Shown: positions 1 to 8,374, counted from the stretch's first letter. The stretch is DNA of 64,000 nucleotides from Bacteroides mediterraneensis (GCF_900128455.1 NZ_LT635783.1:1078632-1142631), one strand, 5' to 3'. The notes: generated by a model not told the origin, from the letters alone. Numbers and translations are program-made.

Positions 1-495
1 TCCGCCTGGAAGCTGCTGTTTGATACAGTCGCCCAGAAAGCGTTTGCCCAGATAGGCTCCACTTCCTTCATCTCCCAGAATGTATCCCAACGGAGGGGTG
101 TTTTGTGTGATTTTCTCTCCGTCGTACAGGCAGGAGTTGGCTCCCGTGCCCAGAATACAGGCTATTCCCGCCCGATGCTGGCATAAAGCACGTGCGGCTC
201 CCAGCAGGTCACTGTGTACTTCCACCGCAGCATGCGGAAACAGCCGGGTGAAAAGGGAGGTCAGCTTTTCTATTTTGTCGGGGGTGCAGCCGGCGCCATA
301 GAAGAATACGGCTTGTATGTCGGAAGAAGGGCAGGGAAGTTGGGGGAATAGTCCGTTGCGGAGTATCTCATTTATTTTGTTCGCATCTTGATGAAAGGGG
401 TTGATGCCTTCTGTCTGGACAATCTGGCTATGGTGAAGGGTGGTACCGAAACACCAGTCGGTTTTGGTGGCTCCACTGTCGGCAATAAGAATCAT
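1..495 (-). CDS. BadF/BadG/BcrA/BcrD-type ATPase (N-acetylglucosamine-kinase-like), partial
   Basis: The reading frame starts at the ATG complementary to 493-495 and runs off the left edge of the window, so only the first 165 residues are visible. The N-terminus MILIADSGATKTDW is the phosphate-1 loop of the ASKHA (actin/hexokinase) fold, and the later GTGANSCLYDG and GDEGSGAYLG stretches match the phosphate-binding and sugar-binding segments of N-acetylglucosamine kinase-like proteins. The family phosphorylates amino sugars in the cytoplasm, although some members are 2-hydroxyglutaryl-CoA dehydratase activators. Substrate cannot be read from the sequence. The C-terminal half is not in the window. 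Confidence 0.8.
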   Translation of the reverse strand, partial: MILIADSGATKTDWCFGTTLHHSQIVQTEGINPFHQDANKINEILRNGLFPQLPCPSSDIQAVFFYGAGCTPDKIEKLTSLFTRLFPHAAVEVHSDLLGAARALCQHRAGIACILGTGANSCLYDGEKITQNTPPLGYILGDEGSGAYLGKRFLGDCIKQQLPGG

Positions 496-520
496 AGGGA
501 AATAAGATTAAAACGGGTGG

Positions 521-553
521 AAAATAAAAAGAAGACGGTGTGTCCCGTCTTCT
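521..553 (-). terminator. Intrinsic terminator of the slyD-like gene
   Basis: A 9-bp perfect stem (530-538 with 545-553) and a 6-base loop are followed, on the minus strand, by a T-rich tract (complement of 521-529). It lies 30 bases past the stop codon of the leftward prolyl isomerase gene and before the next leftward gene, so the two genes are probably separate transcription units. Confidence 0.75.
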
Positions 554-582
554 TCGTATGGTAATTATGGATTTTCTCAGGA

Positions 583-1173
583 TTAGTGGCAATGTCCGCA
601 ACCTCCGCCGCAGCATCCGTCGTCTTCATGCTCGTGGTCGCCGCATCCGCCTCCGCAACCTTCGCATCCGCCTCCACAGCCTTCACCGCTCATCAGTTTG
701 ATGATGCTTTCCATTTCTTTATTGGTGGCATCGCGCATTTCCATAACGGTTCCTTCAAAATAAAGGTCTTTTCCAGCGTGAGGATGATTCAGGTCGAGCA
801 CCACTTTGTCGTCTGTAATTTCACCCACGTTGGCATAGAACTGGTGTCCTTCGGAGTCGTTCAGCATGATGATGTTTCCTTCGAAAATATTGTCACTGTC
901 GAATTTTCCGTCCGGTCCGCAGAACATTGATTTAGGTACCTGACGTACGTTGTCTTCGTCTCTCTCTCCGTATGCTTCTGCACAAGGAATGGTGAAACTG
1001 AAGTTATCTCCTTTTTGAAGGGCCAGAATTTCTTTTTCAAAGCGGTCCAGTGTATATCCTATTCCGGAAATGAACTGAAACGGGTGGGCAGCCGGAGCTT
1101 CTTCACGCAATTCTTTTTTTCCGTCTTCCACTGCATACAGTTTATATGCTACCGTAATGTATTTATTTTCCAT
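583..1173 (-). CDS. slyD: FKBP-type peptidyl-prolyl cis-trans isomerase, SlyD-like
   Basis: A 196-residue cytoplasmic protein with the SlyD layout. The N-terminal FKBP half carries the segment FISGIGYTLDRFEKEILALQ, followed by an inserted-flap (IF) chaperone domain at roughly residues 65-125. The final 30 residues are an extreme Gly/Cys/His tail (CGGGC, CEGC, HEHE, CCGGGC, HCH). The family catalyses proline isomerisation and chaperones folding; in enterobacteria the metal-binding tail supports nickel delivery to hydrogenase. Here the tail is unusually cysteine-rich, so it may hold zinc, nickel or copper. The ATG at 1171-1173 follows a -7 element at 1208-1215. Confidence 0.88.
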   Translation of the reverse strand: MENKYITVAYKLYAVEDGKKELREEAPAAHPFQFISGIGYTLDRFEKEILALQKGDNFSFTIPCAEAYGERDEDNVRQVPKSMFCGPDGKFDSDNIFEGNIIMLNDSEGHQFYANVGEITDDKVVLDLNHPHAGKDLYFEGTVMEMRDATNKEMESIIKLMSGEGCGGGCEGCGGGCGDHEHEDDGCCGGGCGHCH

Positions 1174-1207
1174 GTTTAAAAATTAAATATGCATTAATAA
1201 TCGGTGG

Positions 1208-1215
1208 CAAAGATA
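1208..1215 (-). promoter_or_regulatory. -7 promoter element of the slyD-like gene
   Basis: The minus strand reads TATCTTTG, an exact match to the Bacteroides -7 consensus TAnnTTTG, 34 bases upstream of the start codon. No clear TTTG -33 box is seen at the expected spacing. Confidence 0.55.
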
Positions 1216-1289
1216 GGAAATATCGCGAGAATAAGCGAATAAAAAAGAAAGAATGAAACGGAAGACCGTTTTTTGTCGGAAGGCTTTCC

Positions 1290-1297
1290 TATCTTTG
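1290..1297 (+). promoter_or_regulatory. -7 promoter element of the DUF2007 gene
   Basis: TATCTTTG matches TAnnTTTG exactly, 28 bases upstream of the ATG at 1326. No TTTG box lies 19-21 bases further upstream. It probably drives the DUF2007 gene and the dehydrogenase gene 21 bases behind it. Confidence 0.5.
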
Positions 1298-1325
1298 CAG
1301 GGAGTTAGGACCTGAAAATTGTGTG

Positions 1326-1562
1326 ATGAAACAAGATAAAATCATAGAATTGTATCGTGGAGAGCTGTGGGAATGTCAGCTGCTGGAAACGGTATTGAAA
1401 GATGAAGGCATCGACTGTTTTCTGACCAATAGTGTCCGTAGTGGTTATGGCCCCATCATTGCATTTGCCCAGCAAATACAGGTGATGATAAAGGAAAGTG
1501 ATGCGGAAAAGGGACTGGCAGTGCTCGATGCATTTAAGAAAGGGAAAGCAGTAATTTCATGA
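1326..1562 (+). CDS. DUF2007 domain protein
   Basis: A 78-residue protein beginning at ATG 1326 (a GTG codon sits immediately before it). The whole length fits the DUF2007 'putative signal-transducing protein' fold: a start of the type IELYRGELWECQLLETVLKD, a central variable loop, the segment IQVMIKESDAEKGLAVLDAF and a short tail. It has no signal peptide or membrane segment. The fold is related to the PII-like/ACT-type small alpha-beta domains, but no biochemical role is established. It sits 21 bases upstream of a short-chain dehydrogenase on the same strand and is probably co-transcribed with it. Confidence 0.75.
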   Translation: MKQDKIIELYRGELWECQLLETVLKDEGIDCFLTNSVRSGYGPIIAFAQQIQVMIKESDAEKGLAVLDAFKKGKAVIS

Positions 1563-1583
1563 TAAAAAATAGATGAGGAGTAT

Positions 1584-2345
1584 ATGAAAGGAAAATTAGT
1601 CTTTATTACAGGTGCCACAAGTGGCATTGGTGAAGGTTGCGCACGGAAATTTGCAGCCATGGGAAGCAACCTGATATTGAACGGAAGAAATGTGGAAAAA
1701 CTGGAAAGTCTGAAAAAAGAACTTACGGCACAGGGCGTGGAAGTGCTGACGCTGCCGTTTGATGTGCGCGACCGGCAGGCCATGCGTCAGGCGGTAGATT
1801 CCTTGCAAGATAAATGGCGGCACATTGATGTGCTGATTAACAATGCCGGACTGGTGATTGGAATGGATAAAGAATATGAAGGTTCGTTGGAGGAATGGGA
1901 CGTGGTGATTGATACCAATGTCAAGGCACTGCTGGCCATGACGCGGATGATTGTACCGGGGATGGTGGAACGTGGATGCGGGCATGTCATCAATATCGGT
2001 TCTGTGGCCGGAGATGCGGCTTATGCGGGCGGCAGTGTGTATTGTGCGACGAAGGCAGCCGTGAAAGCGCTGTCAGACGGGTTGCGTATCGACCTGGTGG
2101 ATACTCCGCTGCGGGTGACGAACATCAAGCCGGGGCTGGTGGAGACAAACTTCTCAGTCGTCCGTTTCCGGGGCGACAAGGGAAAAGCCGATGCCGTGTA
2201 CGAAGGAATTCGTCCGCTGACGGGAGATGACATTGCCGAGGTGGTGTATTATGCTGCTTCCGCCCCTGCACACATTCAGATAGCAGAGGTATTGGTAATG
2301 CCGACTTTTCAGGCAACGGGGACGGTTTGTTATCGGAAAAAATAG
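1584..2345 (+). CDS. Short-chain dehydrogenase/reductase, YdfG-like
   Basis: A 253-residue classical SDR. The cofactor site is TGATSGIG at residues 10-17, the NNAG motif lies near residue 86, and the catalytic Ser and Tyr-x3-Lys are in NIGSVAGDAAYAGGSVYCATK. The closest family is the YdfG type, NADP-dependent dehydrogenases acting on serine, 3-hydroxypropionate and related 3-hydroxy acids. The arginine after the glycine-rich loop (NGRN) suggests NADP preference. The ATG at 1584 follows the ribosome-binding sequence GAGGAG. Substrate assignment is family inference. Confidence 0.82.
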   Translation: MKGKLVFITGATSGIGEGCARKFAAMGSNLILNGRNVEKLESLKKELTAQGVEVLTLPFDVRDRQAMRQAVDSLQDKWRHIDVLINNAGLVIGMDKEYEGSLEEWDVVIDTNVKALLAMTRMIVPGMVERGCGHVINIGSVAGDAAYAGGSVYCATKAAVKALSDGLRIDLVDTPLRVTNIKPGLVETNFSVVRFRGDKGKADAVYEGIRPLTGDDIAEVVYYAASAPAHIQIAEVLVMPTFQATGTVCYRKK

Positions 2346-2539
2346 TGCTTTCAGTTTAAGGTGCCATGGTCTGGAACTTCTGATAGGAGAAGAAACAGGC
2401 CGGGCACCGGTAGCATGGTGAAAAGATTCTTTTTGTGTTTTGTGAAAAAAATAGAAAAAAGCCGCGTTTCAATGTGAGGTTCTGAACAATCTTCTTGTTT
2501 GATTGTAAATATTCATAACACAGAAACGAACCTGGATTG

Positions 2540-4324
2540 ATGATGCAGATGAACCGATTGTTTATTGCTCTTTTGGGCAGCATGTTATTCTTGATGTCGT
2601 GCGACCGCACGGAGGATATTTCTTTATCGAACAATGAAGACTTTACATTGGAGTGTGCCAAATCTGCCTGGTCGCAGGACAGCCGTGCGGTAGTGGATGA
2701 CGACGGTATCGGTCATTTTGAGGAAGGCGATCGTATTGATGTGTGGACGAAAGTAGGAGAAGAAACTTCCAGTGTCTGGTTGCAGTATGAAGGTGGAAGA
2801 TGGACTCCTTCCTTGAAACGGGTAAATAACGGACAAGGAACGTGGGCTTTGTCGGCCTTGTTTCCGGTATTGTCACAGCCTGTAGGGGATGCGACACGTC
2901 GGATTCTTAATTTGCCGCTGAACCAGAGCATTGTAGAAAACAAGCAGGAAGCGGATATCCTTTTTGCCCAAACCACTGTAGGGGCGGAAGAGACTTCTGC
3001 CAAGTTATTGTTCAAACATGCCTTGCATCAGATTACGATTCATCTGAAAGGAACTGTTCCGGAGGATGTGAAAGTTCAGATTCGAAGCTGTACGAACGGT
3101 GAGATTTCCGTGGTGGATGGGAGTGTGTATTTGCCAAAGAAAAATTATTATTGGATTACGCCTCTGCAAACAGCGGACCATACGTACTCAGCTATTATTC
3201 TTCCGCAAGATGCTTCTGATTATCAGAGGGGAGCCGGGTTGCTTCGTTTGACGTATGGCGAGAAGGAAATTTCTTATTCGCTTGATGCAGAAGTGCAGTC
3301 GTTCAAACCGGGAATGCAGACAACGTTGAATTTGACCCTGAAGTCGGCGGAGACTGGTGATGAGGTGGTAGATACGGAATTTGCCAATCAGACCCACTGG
3401 GTATACGGTATTACTTCGCCGGTTTGTCCAACCCTGGATGAGATTCAAACTTATCATGTTTGGGAATCAAATATTCCAGATGGAGTATGGTTCCGATATT
3501 TATATAATGGCTTGCTGGATAATGTAAACTATCTTACCTGGAAGGAAGGATGCGGCTGGTATGATTGCAATAAGACTTTTGAGTATAAAGGAGGAGATGG
3601 CAACATGTGTTGGGCTGCCACGGCTTCCAATTTGCTGCATTGGTGGCTGAACCATAATAGTAAGTATGTGCAGGCATACGAAGCCAGGTATCCGGGGAAT
3701 CCCTGCCCCAAGGTATATCATCAGATGACAGAAAGCAAGCAGGACCACAGTGAGATCTTTAATTTCTTCAAGAACTCTTTTCCCAATTTAGGGAGTTGGG
3801 AAACTGGAGGGGTCAATTGGTTCATTAACGGTGACGGCAGGAATCTGAATGCGAATTATAATAAGGATTTCAAGGGTTTCTTTTGTGAGGTGTTTGCAAA
3901 AGATAATGCCGTGGCTACGGAAACCCATAACATGTCGAAGGAAAACTTTAACCGTTGGATAAAAGAAGCTTTCCGCACGCATAAGGCGATAGGTTTTTCT
4001 GTATTCGGTTTTGCCAATGCGGGTAGTGGTATGCATGCCATGACAATCTGGGGAGCCGAATTCGATGCGGATGGTAATGTGGCATATTTGTATTTCTGTG
4101 ATAATAACCAGTCAGAACAGGATCCTAACTATGGGGCTGTCAAACGTTTTAAGGTGACATATAAACTTGGAGAAACAGCGATAGATAAGACCAGGGAAAC
4201 TTTCCTTTCTCCATTAGATAAGCTGGATGGAACCCCATCGAAAGCTGTATCAACAATATGTAGTCTGACGTTGGTCGACTTGCGTCAGGATATCTGGCAG
4301 AAAGCTTTTCCTAATATAAAATGA
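2540..4324 (+). CDS. Lipoprotein with fimbrillin-like domain and IdeS/Mac-like cysteine protease domain
   Basis: A 594-residue predicted lipoprotein: signal segment MNRLFIALLGSMLFLM and lipobox Cys in LMSCD. Residues about 30-270 look like an Mfa-like fimbrillin region (DSRAVVDDDGIGHFEEGDRIDVW, FKHALHQITIHLKG), the same type as the next gene. The C-terminal half, from about residue 290, resembles the streptococcal IdeS/Mac IgG endopeptidase family (C66): MCWAATASNLLHWWLNHN with the candidate nucleophile at Cys357, then HAMTIWGAEFDADGN with His499 and FCDNNQ with Asp521. These three occur in the order of the IdeS Cys-His-Asp triad. It would sit on the outer membrane surface. Whether it cuts immunoglobulin or another protein is unknown. 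A neighbouring TTG (2537) and other ATGs (2543, 2549) are alternative starts. Confidence 0.75.
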   Translation: MMQMNRLFIALLGSMLFLMSCDRTEDISLSNNEDFTLECAKSAWSQDSRAVVDDDGIGHFEEGDRIDVWTKVGEETSSVWLQYEGGRWTPSLKRVNNGQGTWALSALFPVLSQPVGDATRRILNLPLNQSIVENKQEADILFAQTTVGAEETSAKLLFKHALHQITIHLKGTVPEDVKVQIRSCTNGEISVVDGSVYLPKKNYYWITPLQTADHTYSAIILPQDASDYQRGAGLLRLTYGEKEISYSLDAEVQSFKPGMQTTLNLTLKSAETGDEVVDTEFANQTHWVYGITSPVCPTLDEIQTYHVWESNIPDGVWFRYLYNGLLDNVNYLTWKEGCGWYDCNKTFEYKGGDGNMCWAATASNLLHWWLNHNSKYVQAYEARYPGNPCPKVYHQMTESKQDHSEIFNFFKNSFPNLGSWETGGVNWFINGDGRNLNANYNKDFKGFFCEVFAKDNAVATETHNMSKENFNRWIKEAFRTHKAIGFSVFGFANAGSGMHAMTIWGAEFDADGNVAYLYFCDNNQSEQDPNYGAVKRFKVTYKLGETAIDKTRETFLSPLDKLDGTPSKAVSTICSLTLVDLRQDIWQKAFPNIK

Positions 4325-4349
4325 TAAATAATTGAAATAGAAAGATAAA

Positions 4350-5225
4350 ATGAAAAAAAACTGTTTTTATGTGTTTGTAGCTGCCGCATGGATGGCAGCA
4401 TCTTGTACCACCAATGAGTTTCCCACTCAGTCATCTTCCAATCAGGCCATTACGATTGTAGCCAATGTTTCTTCCCAGTCAAGAGCTCCTCAATTGAAAG
4501 AGGATGGTAGTGGCAGTTTTAGCAAAGGGGATGTAATGACATTATGTGTGACAAAAGCAGATGCCAATAAAACTTCTCTGGATTACGCATATCAGAAGGA
4601 TGAAATAACATGGGGCGGATTGAATTTACCGGAAAGTACCAGTCAGGTGCAGATGGCGGCTTGTTATCCGAAGCAGACCGTTACAGAGGGTGGTACTTTT
4701 GAATTTGATGTGCTGAAGGCTACTGACAAAGACTTGCTTCTGGCTCCTGTCGAAACGGTGAATGTGGGTACTTCGGAGGCAGTAAACTTGAATTTTGTGC
4801 ATGCGTTGCATCGCTTGGATGTGACCTTTACTCCGGGAGATGGTTATTCGGCAGATGCTTTGAAGAATTTATCGCTTTTGGTGAAAGCTCATACGCAGTG
4901 TACAGTAGATGCTTTTCAAGGAAAAATAAAAGAAGTGAAGTCTGATAAAGGTCAGTACACTTCTACCGGTGCATCTGCTTCATTTTATGTGATTCCTCAA
5001 GCTACTACAGAAATTACTTTGGATGTAACGGTGGGTGGACAGCATAAGTCTTTTACACTGAGTGAATTGTTTACCCAGTTGAGTAAGCCCCAAACGGACT
5101 TGAAAGGTGGTGCCAAATGTACCATTACCTTGAAAGTGGGCCGTGAAGGCATCGTGGTAGAAAGCGGCTCCATCGGTGCGTGGGAAAATCAGGTGACTGT
5201 AGACGGTGAACTGACGATAGGTTAA
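4350..5225 (+). CDS. Fimbrillin family (Mfa-like) lipoprotein
   Basis: A 291-residue lipoprotein with signal segment MKKNCFYVFVAAAWMAA and lipobox cysteine in AASC. The mature part has features of Bacteroidales fimbrillins: an early SRAPQLKEDGSGSFSKGDVM segment, the central FVHALHRLDVTFTPG strand motif and a C-terminal GSIGAWEN motif close to the end. Such proteins are exported as lipoproteins, processed by an Arg gingipain-like protease at the cell surface and used as pilus subunits or surface adhesins. It starts 25 bases after the fimbrillin-protease gene and a strong terminator follows, so the two form a two-gene surface operon. Confidence 0.8.
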   Translation: MKKNCFYVFVAAAWMAASCTTNEFPTQSSSNQAITIVANVSSQSRAPQLKEDGSGSFSKGDVMTLCVTKADANKTSLDYAYQKDEITWGGLNLPESTSQVQMAACYPKQTVTEGGTFEFDVLKATDKDLLLAPVETVNVGTSEAVNLNFVHALHRLDVTFTPGDGYSADALKNLSLLVKAHTQCTVDAFQGKIKEVKSDKGQYTSTGASASFYVIPQATTEITLDVTVGGQHKSFTLSELFTQLSKPQTDLKGGAKCTITLKVGREGIVVESGSIGAWENQVTVDGELTIG

Positions 5226-5247
5226 ACTGAATCTATTTATCTTATAG

Positions 5248-5303
5248 AAAACTCCCCTTATTCAGCTTGTGATTGCAAAGGCTGAATAAGGGGAGTTTTT
5301 CTT
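5248..5303 (+). terminator. Strong intrinsic terminator after the fimbrillin pair
   Basis: A 19-bp perfect stem (5248-5266 with 5281-5299) with a 14-base loop ends in a T run. The A-rich left arm gives a T run on the other strand too, so it can also stop the convergent leftward gene ending at 5325. Confidence 0.9.
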
Positions 5304-5324
5304 GGGGTGGTTCCATCTCCTATT

Positions 5325-5942
5325 TTAGGAGGAAGCATTTCTTTCTATTTCCATGGTTTGCATCTGCTGTTTGGAGGTGCCGAACCGTTTCCCGTAGCGA
5401 GTCCAGTAAATCTCGGCTGCCATGCGGAACAGAGTCTTGGACAAAGGCATTGTGCCGCTCAGGGTGCGGTAGCGACCTGAAGCGATGGACTGGGCCAGTT
5501 GGCGGATTTTGCGGGTGGCAATGTACTTGAAAGGTGTGTCCAGAATGGCTTCTCCACTTCCCAGCATGAGAATAGACCCCATGGAGTATCCGTTTCGTCG
5601 GCAGAACAGCTGTATCATGCGGATGGCCACTTCGTTCTGTTCATGTTCCAGAAAGCCACAGTTTATCAGGATAGAGATAAGGGGTTTACGGGCTGGCGGA
5701 TAAGCTTCCAAGGTCTTGAGAAATTGAAGAAAACCGCTTGGAAGGGCATCTGCATACAGCGGGAAGACGAACAAGACCCGTGTATAGTCATCTATCTCCT
5801 TACAAAGGCTGAGGTGATTTCTGGGAGTAACAGAGCGGTAAACCGCTTCGTGCGGATAATGCTTCATAAAAATCTCCGCATAACGCTTTGAATTTGATTT
5901 AGGAGCTCGTGGGCTGCCGTTCAGTATCAGTATTTTTTCCAT
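5325..5942 (-). CDS. Flavodoxin-fold NAD(P)H-dependent oxidoreductase
   Basis: A 205-residue protein opening with MEKILILNGSPRAPKSNSKRY, the FMN phosphate-binding start of the NADPH-dependent FMN reductase/flavodoxin-like family. It continues with VLFVFPLYADALPSGFLQFL, the usual second FMN-contact segment. No signal peptide or Fe-S motif is present. It probably reduces flavin, quinone or nitro-type substrates in the cytoplasm; the true substrate is not evident. Its start overlaps the end of the upstream flavoprotein gene by 16 bases, so the two are co-transcribed and perhaps translationally coupled. Confidence 0.75.
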   Translation of the reverse strand: MEKILILNGSPRAPKSNSKRYAEIFMKHYPHEAVYRSVTPRNHLSLCKEIDDYTRVLFVFPLYADALPSGFLQFLKTLEAYPPARKPLISILINCGFLEHEQNEVAIRMIQLFCRRNGYSMGSILMLGSGEAILDTPFKYIATRKIRQLAQSIASGRYRTLSGTMPLSKTLFRMAAEIYWTRYGKRFGTSKQQMQTMEIERNASS

Positions 5943-6442
5943 TTTTCCAGTGTCTTTTTTACCGTGTCGTTTACCATGGCTTCGGTGGTGAATATAATCT
6001 CGTGCTGGGCAAAACTCATGTTGCAGGCATTGCGGGCCACTAATTGCCGGAAAATGTCACGTTCTTCTTCGTCCGTATCGCCGTAGGCAATAATGATGGC
6101 CCGTTTGAGTTTCACGTCGCGTTGCACATGGTGTGTTTCGCCTTGATGGATGCGTATGAAGGCCTGTTGCACAGGGATGGCTCGTTCGAGCATGGTTTTC
6201 ATGGGAGTGTCGTAGCCTCCATAGGCTAGACGGCTCACATACAGTACGGCATCACTTTGGGCAATGCAGGGATAAATTTGAGTGGCTTCGTCGCGGATGA
6301 CACATCGTCCCGGAGTTTTCGTCCAACATCCGAAACATCCCATGCAATTCGCAATTTTCAAGGAAGATACATCGAAATAGCGGATGTCTTCCTTGGGCTG
6401 GAGAATAATGTCCAGTGGTCTGTCGCTCATTATCAGTTTCAT
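5927..6442 (-). CDS. Flavodoxin-like NADPH-dependent FMN reductase
   Basis: A 171-residue protein with FDVSSLKIANCMGCFGCWTKTPG around residues 24-46, the Cys-x2-Cys-x2-Cys segment found in iron-sulfur flavoprotein and NADPH-dependent FMN reductase relatives, followed by AQSDAVLYVSRLAYGGYDTPMKTMLERA, the FMN-site loop. The N-terminus is unusual: the typical first strand and the GSPR loop are absent or strongly altered (MKLIMSDRPLDIILQPKED). It may therefore be a short or diverged member that works with its partner gene, whose start lies inside its last 16 bases. Confidence 0.65.
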   Translation of the reverse strand: MKLIMSDRPLDIILQPKEDIRYFDVSSLKIANCMGCFGCWTKTPGRCVIRDEATQIYPCIAQSDAVLYVSRLAYGGYDTPMKTMLERAIPVQQAFIRIHQGETHHVQRDVKLKRAIIIAYGDTDEEERDIFRQLVARNACNMSFAQHEIIFTTEAMVNDTVKKTLEKWKKY

Positions 6443-6504
6443 GTAATCATTTCATTTTTAGGAACAGAACATTTTCTGGATAGGAAATGTTTGATGAAAT
6501 TTCT

Positions 6505-6512
6505 TACTTTTG
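6505..6512 (+). promoter_or_regulatory. -7 promoter element of the SDR gene
   Basis: TACTTTTG matches TAnnTTTG exactly, 63 bases upstream of the ATG at 6576, in the divergent gap between the flavoprotein pair and the dehydrogenase. A TTTG at 6490-6493 is too close to serve as the -33 box. Confidence 0.45.
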
Positions 6513-6575
6513 TAGTGTATAAGAAAAATTGGGAATTATACAGAAAAATGTAAAGACTAAAAGAATGTACGTTTT

Positions 6576-7352
6576 ATGAATCGGGTGATAGTCGTGACAG
6601 GCGGTGCCGGGGGCATCGGCCGTTGTATTGTGGAATATTTTGCTTCTCAAGACGATAAAGTGTATTTTGTGGATTGTGACCGGGAAGCGATGTTGGCTGA
6701 AGTGGAAAAAATGCGTAGGCTAGGAAAAAATGTGGCGGGTTTTGCCGGTGATATCGCTGAGAAGGAAGTGTTGGAAGAATTTGCGAGTTGGGTACTTCGG
6801 GAACAGCCGGAAGGTATCCATTGCTTGATTAACAATGCGTGTCTGATGCATGGAGGAATTCTGGAAGGATGCGATTATGAGGATTTTCTATATGTGCAGC
6901 GTGTGGGGGTAGCTGCTCCTTACATGCTGTCCAAATTGTTTAAGGAGCATTTCCGGGGACTGGGTTCCATCGTGAACCTTTCCTCTACCCGTGCTTTCCA
7001 GTCGCAGCCGAATACCGAGAGCTATACGGCGGCCAAAGGAGGCATTACGGCGTTGACACATGCCTTGGCTGTAAGTCTGTCGGGCGTGGCACGTGTCAAT
7101 TCGATTGCTCCCGGATGGATTGACACGGGGGCTTACCATAAAGAGGAGGCGTATCAACCGGTGTATAGTCAAGGTGACTTGAAACAGCATCCTTCGGGTA
7201 GAGTGGGAGAGCCTATGGACATTGTGCGGGTGGTGGCTTTCCTTTGTGATGAACGTAACTCTTTCATCAACGGAGAGAATATCACGGTGGATGGAGGGAT
7301 GAGTCGGCTGATGATATACCACAATGATTGTGGCTGGAGTTACAATCCTTGA
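6576..7352 (+). CDS. Short-chain dehydrogenase/reductase
   Basis: A 258-residue classical SDR with the cofactor loop TGGAGGIG at residues 8-15, FVDCD after the second strand (an Asp there favours NAD(H)), the NNAC variant of NNAG near residue 86, and the catalytic Ser/Tyr/Lys in NLSSTRAFQSQPNTESYTAAKGG. The C-terminal FINGENITVDGGMS is typical of FabG- and glucose-dehydrogenase-like members. Its substrate is not clear. Its last 13 bases overlap the end of the convergent AraC gene. Confidence 0.8.
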   Translation: MNRVIVVTGGAGGIGRCIVEYFASQDDKVYFVDCDREAMLAEVEKMRRLGKNVAGFAGDIAEKEVLEEFASWVLREQPEGIHCLINNACLMHGGILEGCDYEDFLYVQRVGVAAPYMLSKLFKEHFRGLGSIVNLSSTRAFQSQPNTESYTAAKGGITALTHALAVSLSGVARVNSIAPGWIDTGAYHKEEAYQPVYSQGDLKQHPSGRVGEPMDIVRVVAFLCDERNSFINGENITVDGGMSRLMIYHNDCGWSYNP

Positions 7353-8251
7353 GATGTTTGAATTCCGCTTTTGTCTTCTTTGCCTTTTCTTTCTTTCCGC
7401 ATCCGGAACTTCAGCGGGGAGAGTCCGGTTCTCCGGATGAAGAATTTGCCGAATACCGACTGGTCGGAGAATCCCAGGTAATCGGCAATTTCCTTGATAT
7501 CCATGTCGGTACATTCCAGCAGTTTCCGGGCGTCTGCACACAGGAGTTCCGACACATGGAAGCAGACGGTATGCCCTGTCAGCTCTTTGACGATACGGGA
7601 AAGATAGGTGGTTGAGATATGGAGCTGGTCGGCATAGAACTGGATGGTGTGCTCTTCCCGGTAATGGTGTACCAGCAGTTTCTTGAAATTGCGGAAAATC
7701 TCGTTGGAACGTTTTACACAGACCGGAGTATTCCGGTTTTCCTGGCAGAGGGCATCCGTGATTTGCAGGAGGAGGAAGCTGCACAGATGGCGGATGATTC
7801 CGTCCTGATACAGCTGCATGGTTTTCAGGTGCTCGGAAAAGAGTGACATCGTTTTTTGCATGTATTCAGCGGGTGCATCTTGAAGGCGGAAAATGGGCAG
7901 CTGGTAGTTGCCTAGGTAGCGGGCCACTTGATTGTACACGGGTTGTCCGTCGGGCAGGCTGTCAAAATAATCGGGATTGATGTACAGAGCCGACATGGAG
8001 AAATCGGGGCTGGCATCGGACAGCACACTCTCGGTACTGGGGGTAAGTACCAGCAGCTGGTTGGCGGAAAGCGTATAGCGATGGAAGGCATCGGTGATGG
8101 CCGTTGTTCCGTTTGTGACGAGCAGGAAGAAGAATCCTTGTTTTATGACGATGGAGTTTGTCCGAAAAGGAGGATACTTTATTTGGGCAAACAAGGTGTT
8201 TCCAGCCTTTTGGCCCGATTCTTTCATAATATCTGTCAGCAACCTGTTCAT
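7340..8251 (-). CDS. AraC family transcriptional regulator
   Basis: A 303-residue protein from the ATG at 8249-8251 (an upstream TTG at 8299 would lie inside the promoter and is rejected). The C-terminal 100 residues hold the two helix-turn-helix motifs of AraC: YADQLHISTTYLSRIVKEL and IKEIADYLGFSDQSVFGKFF, ending with the RRTGLSPLKFR signature. The N-terminal part, about residues 1-190, resembles the cupin-like sensing domain of regulators in this class. It is divergent from the membrane-kinase fusion at 8375 and convergent with the SDR gene, so either could be a target. Confidence 0.88.
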   Translation of the reverse strand: MNRLLTDIMKESGQKAGNTLFAQIKYPPFRTNSIVIKQGFFFLLVTNGTTAITDAFHRYTLSANQLLVLTPSTESVLSDASPDFSMSALYINPDYFDSLPDGQPVYNQVARYLGNYQLPIFRLQDAPAEYMQKTMSLFSEHLKTMQLYQDGIIRHLCSFLLLQITDALCQENRNTPVCVKRSNEIFRNFKKLLVHHYREEHTIQFYADQLHISTTYLSRIVKELTGHTVCFHVSELLCADARKLLECTDMDIKEIADYLGFSDQSVFGKFFIRRTGLSPLKFRMRKERKGKEDKSGIQTSQGL

Positions 8252-8268
8252 CTTACGTATTTTTTCTA

Positions 8269-8300
8269 CAAAAGTAAGTTTTGTTTCGTTTTCGACCAAA
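8269..8300 (-). promoter_or_regulatory. Promoter of the AraC gene
   Basis: On the minus strand TTTG (8297-8300) and TACTTTTG (8269-8276) are separated by 20 bases, an exact match to the Bacteroides -33/-7 promoter. The implied leader is only about ten bases, which supports the start codon at 8251. Confidence 0.7.
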
Positions 8301-8374
8301 ATTGGTTGCTCTTTTATGATTGAGAAGCGGAAAAATAGACAGAAATTTGCGGCGTTTATAAAAGCAGATGATAT

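Noticed and set aside
8252..8299. N-terminal extension of the AraC protein from a TTG start
   Set aside because: It would start inside the well-matched promoter at 8269-8300, and the ATG at 8251 is the first ATG.
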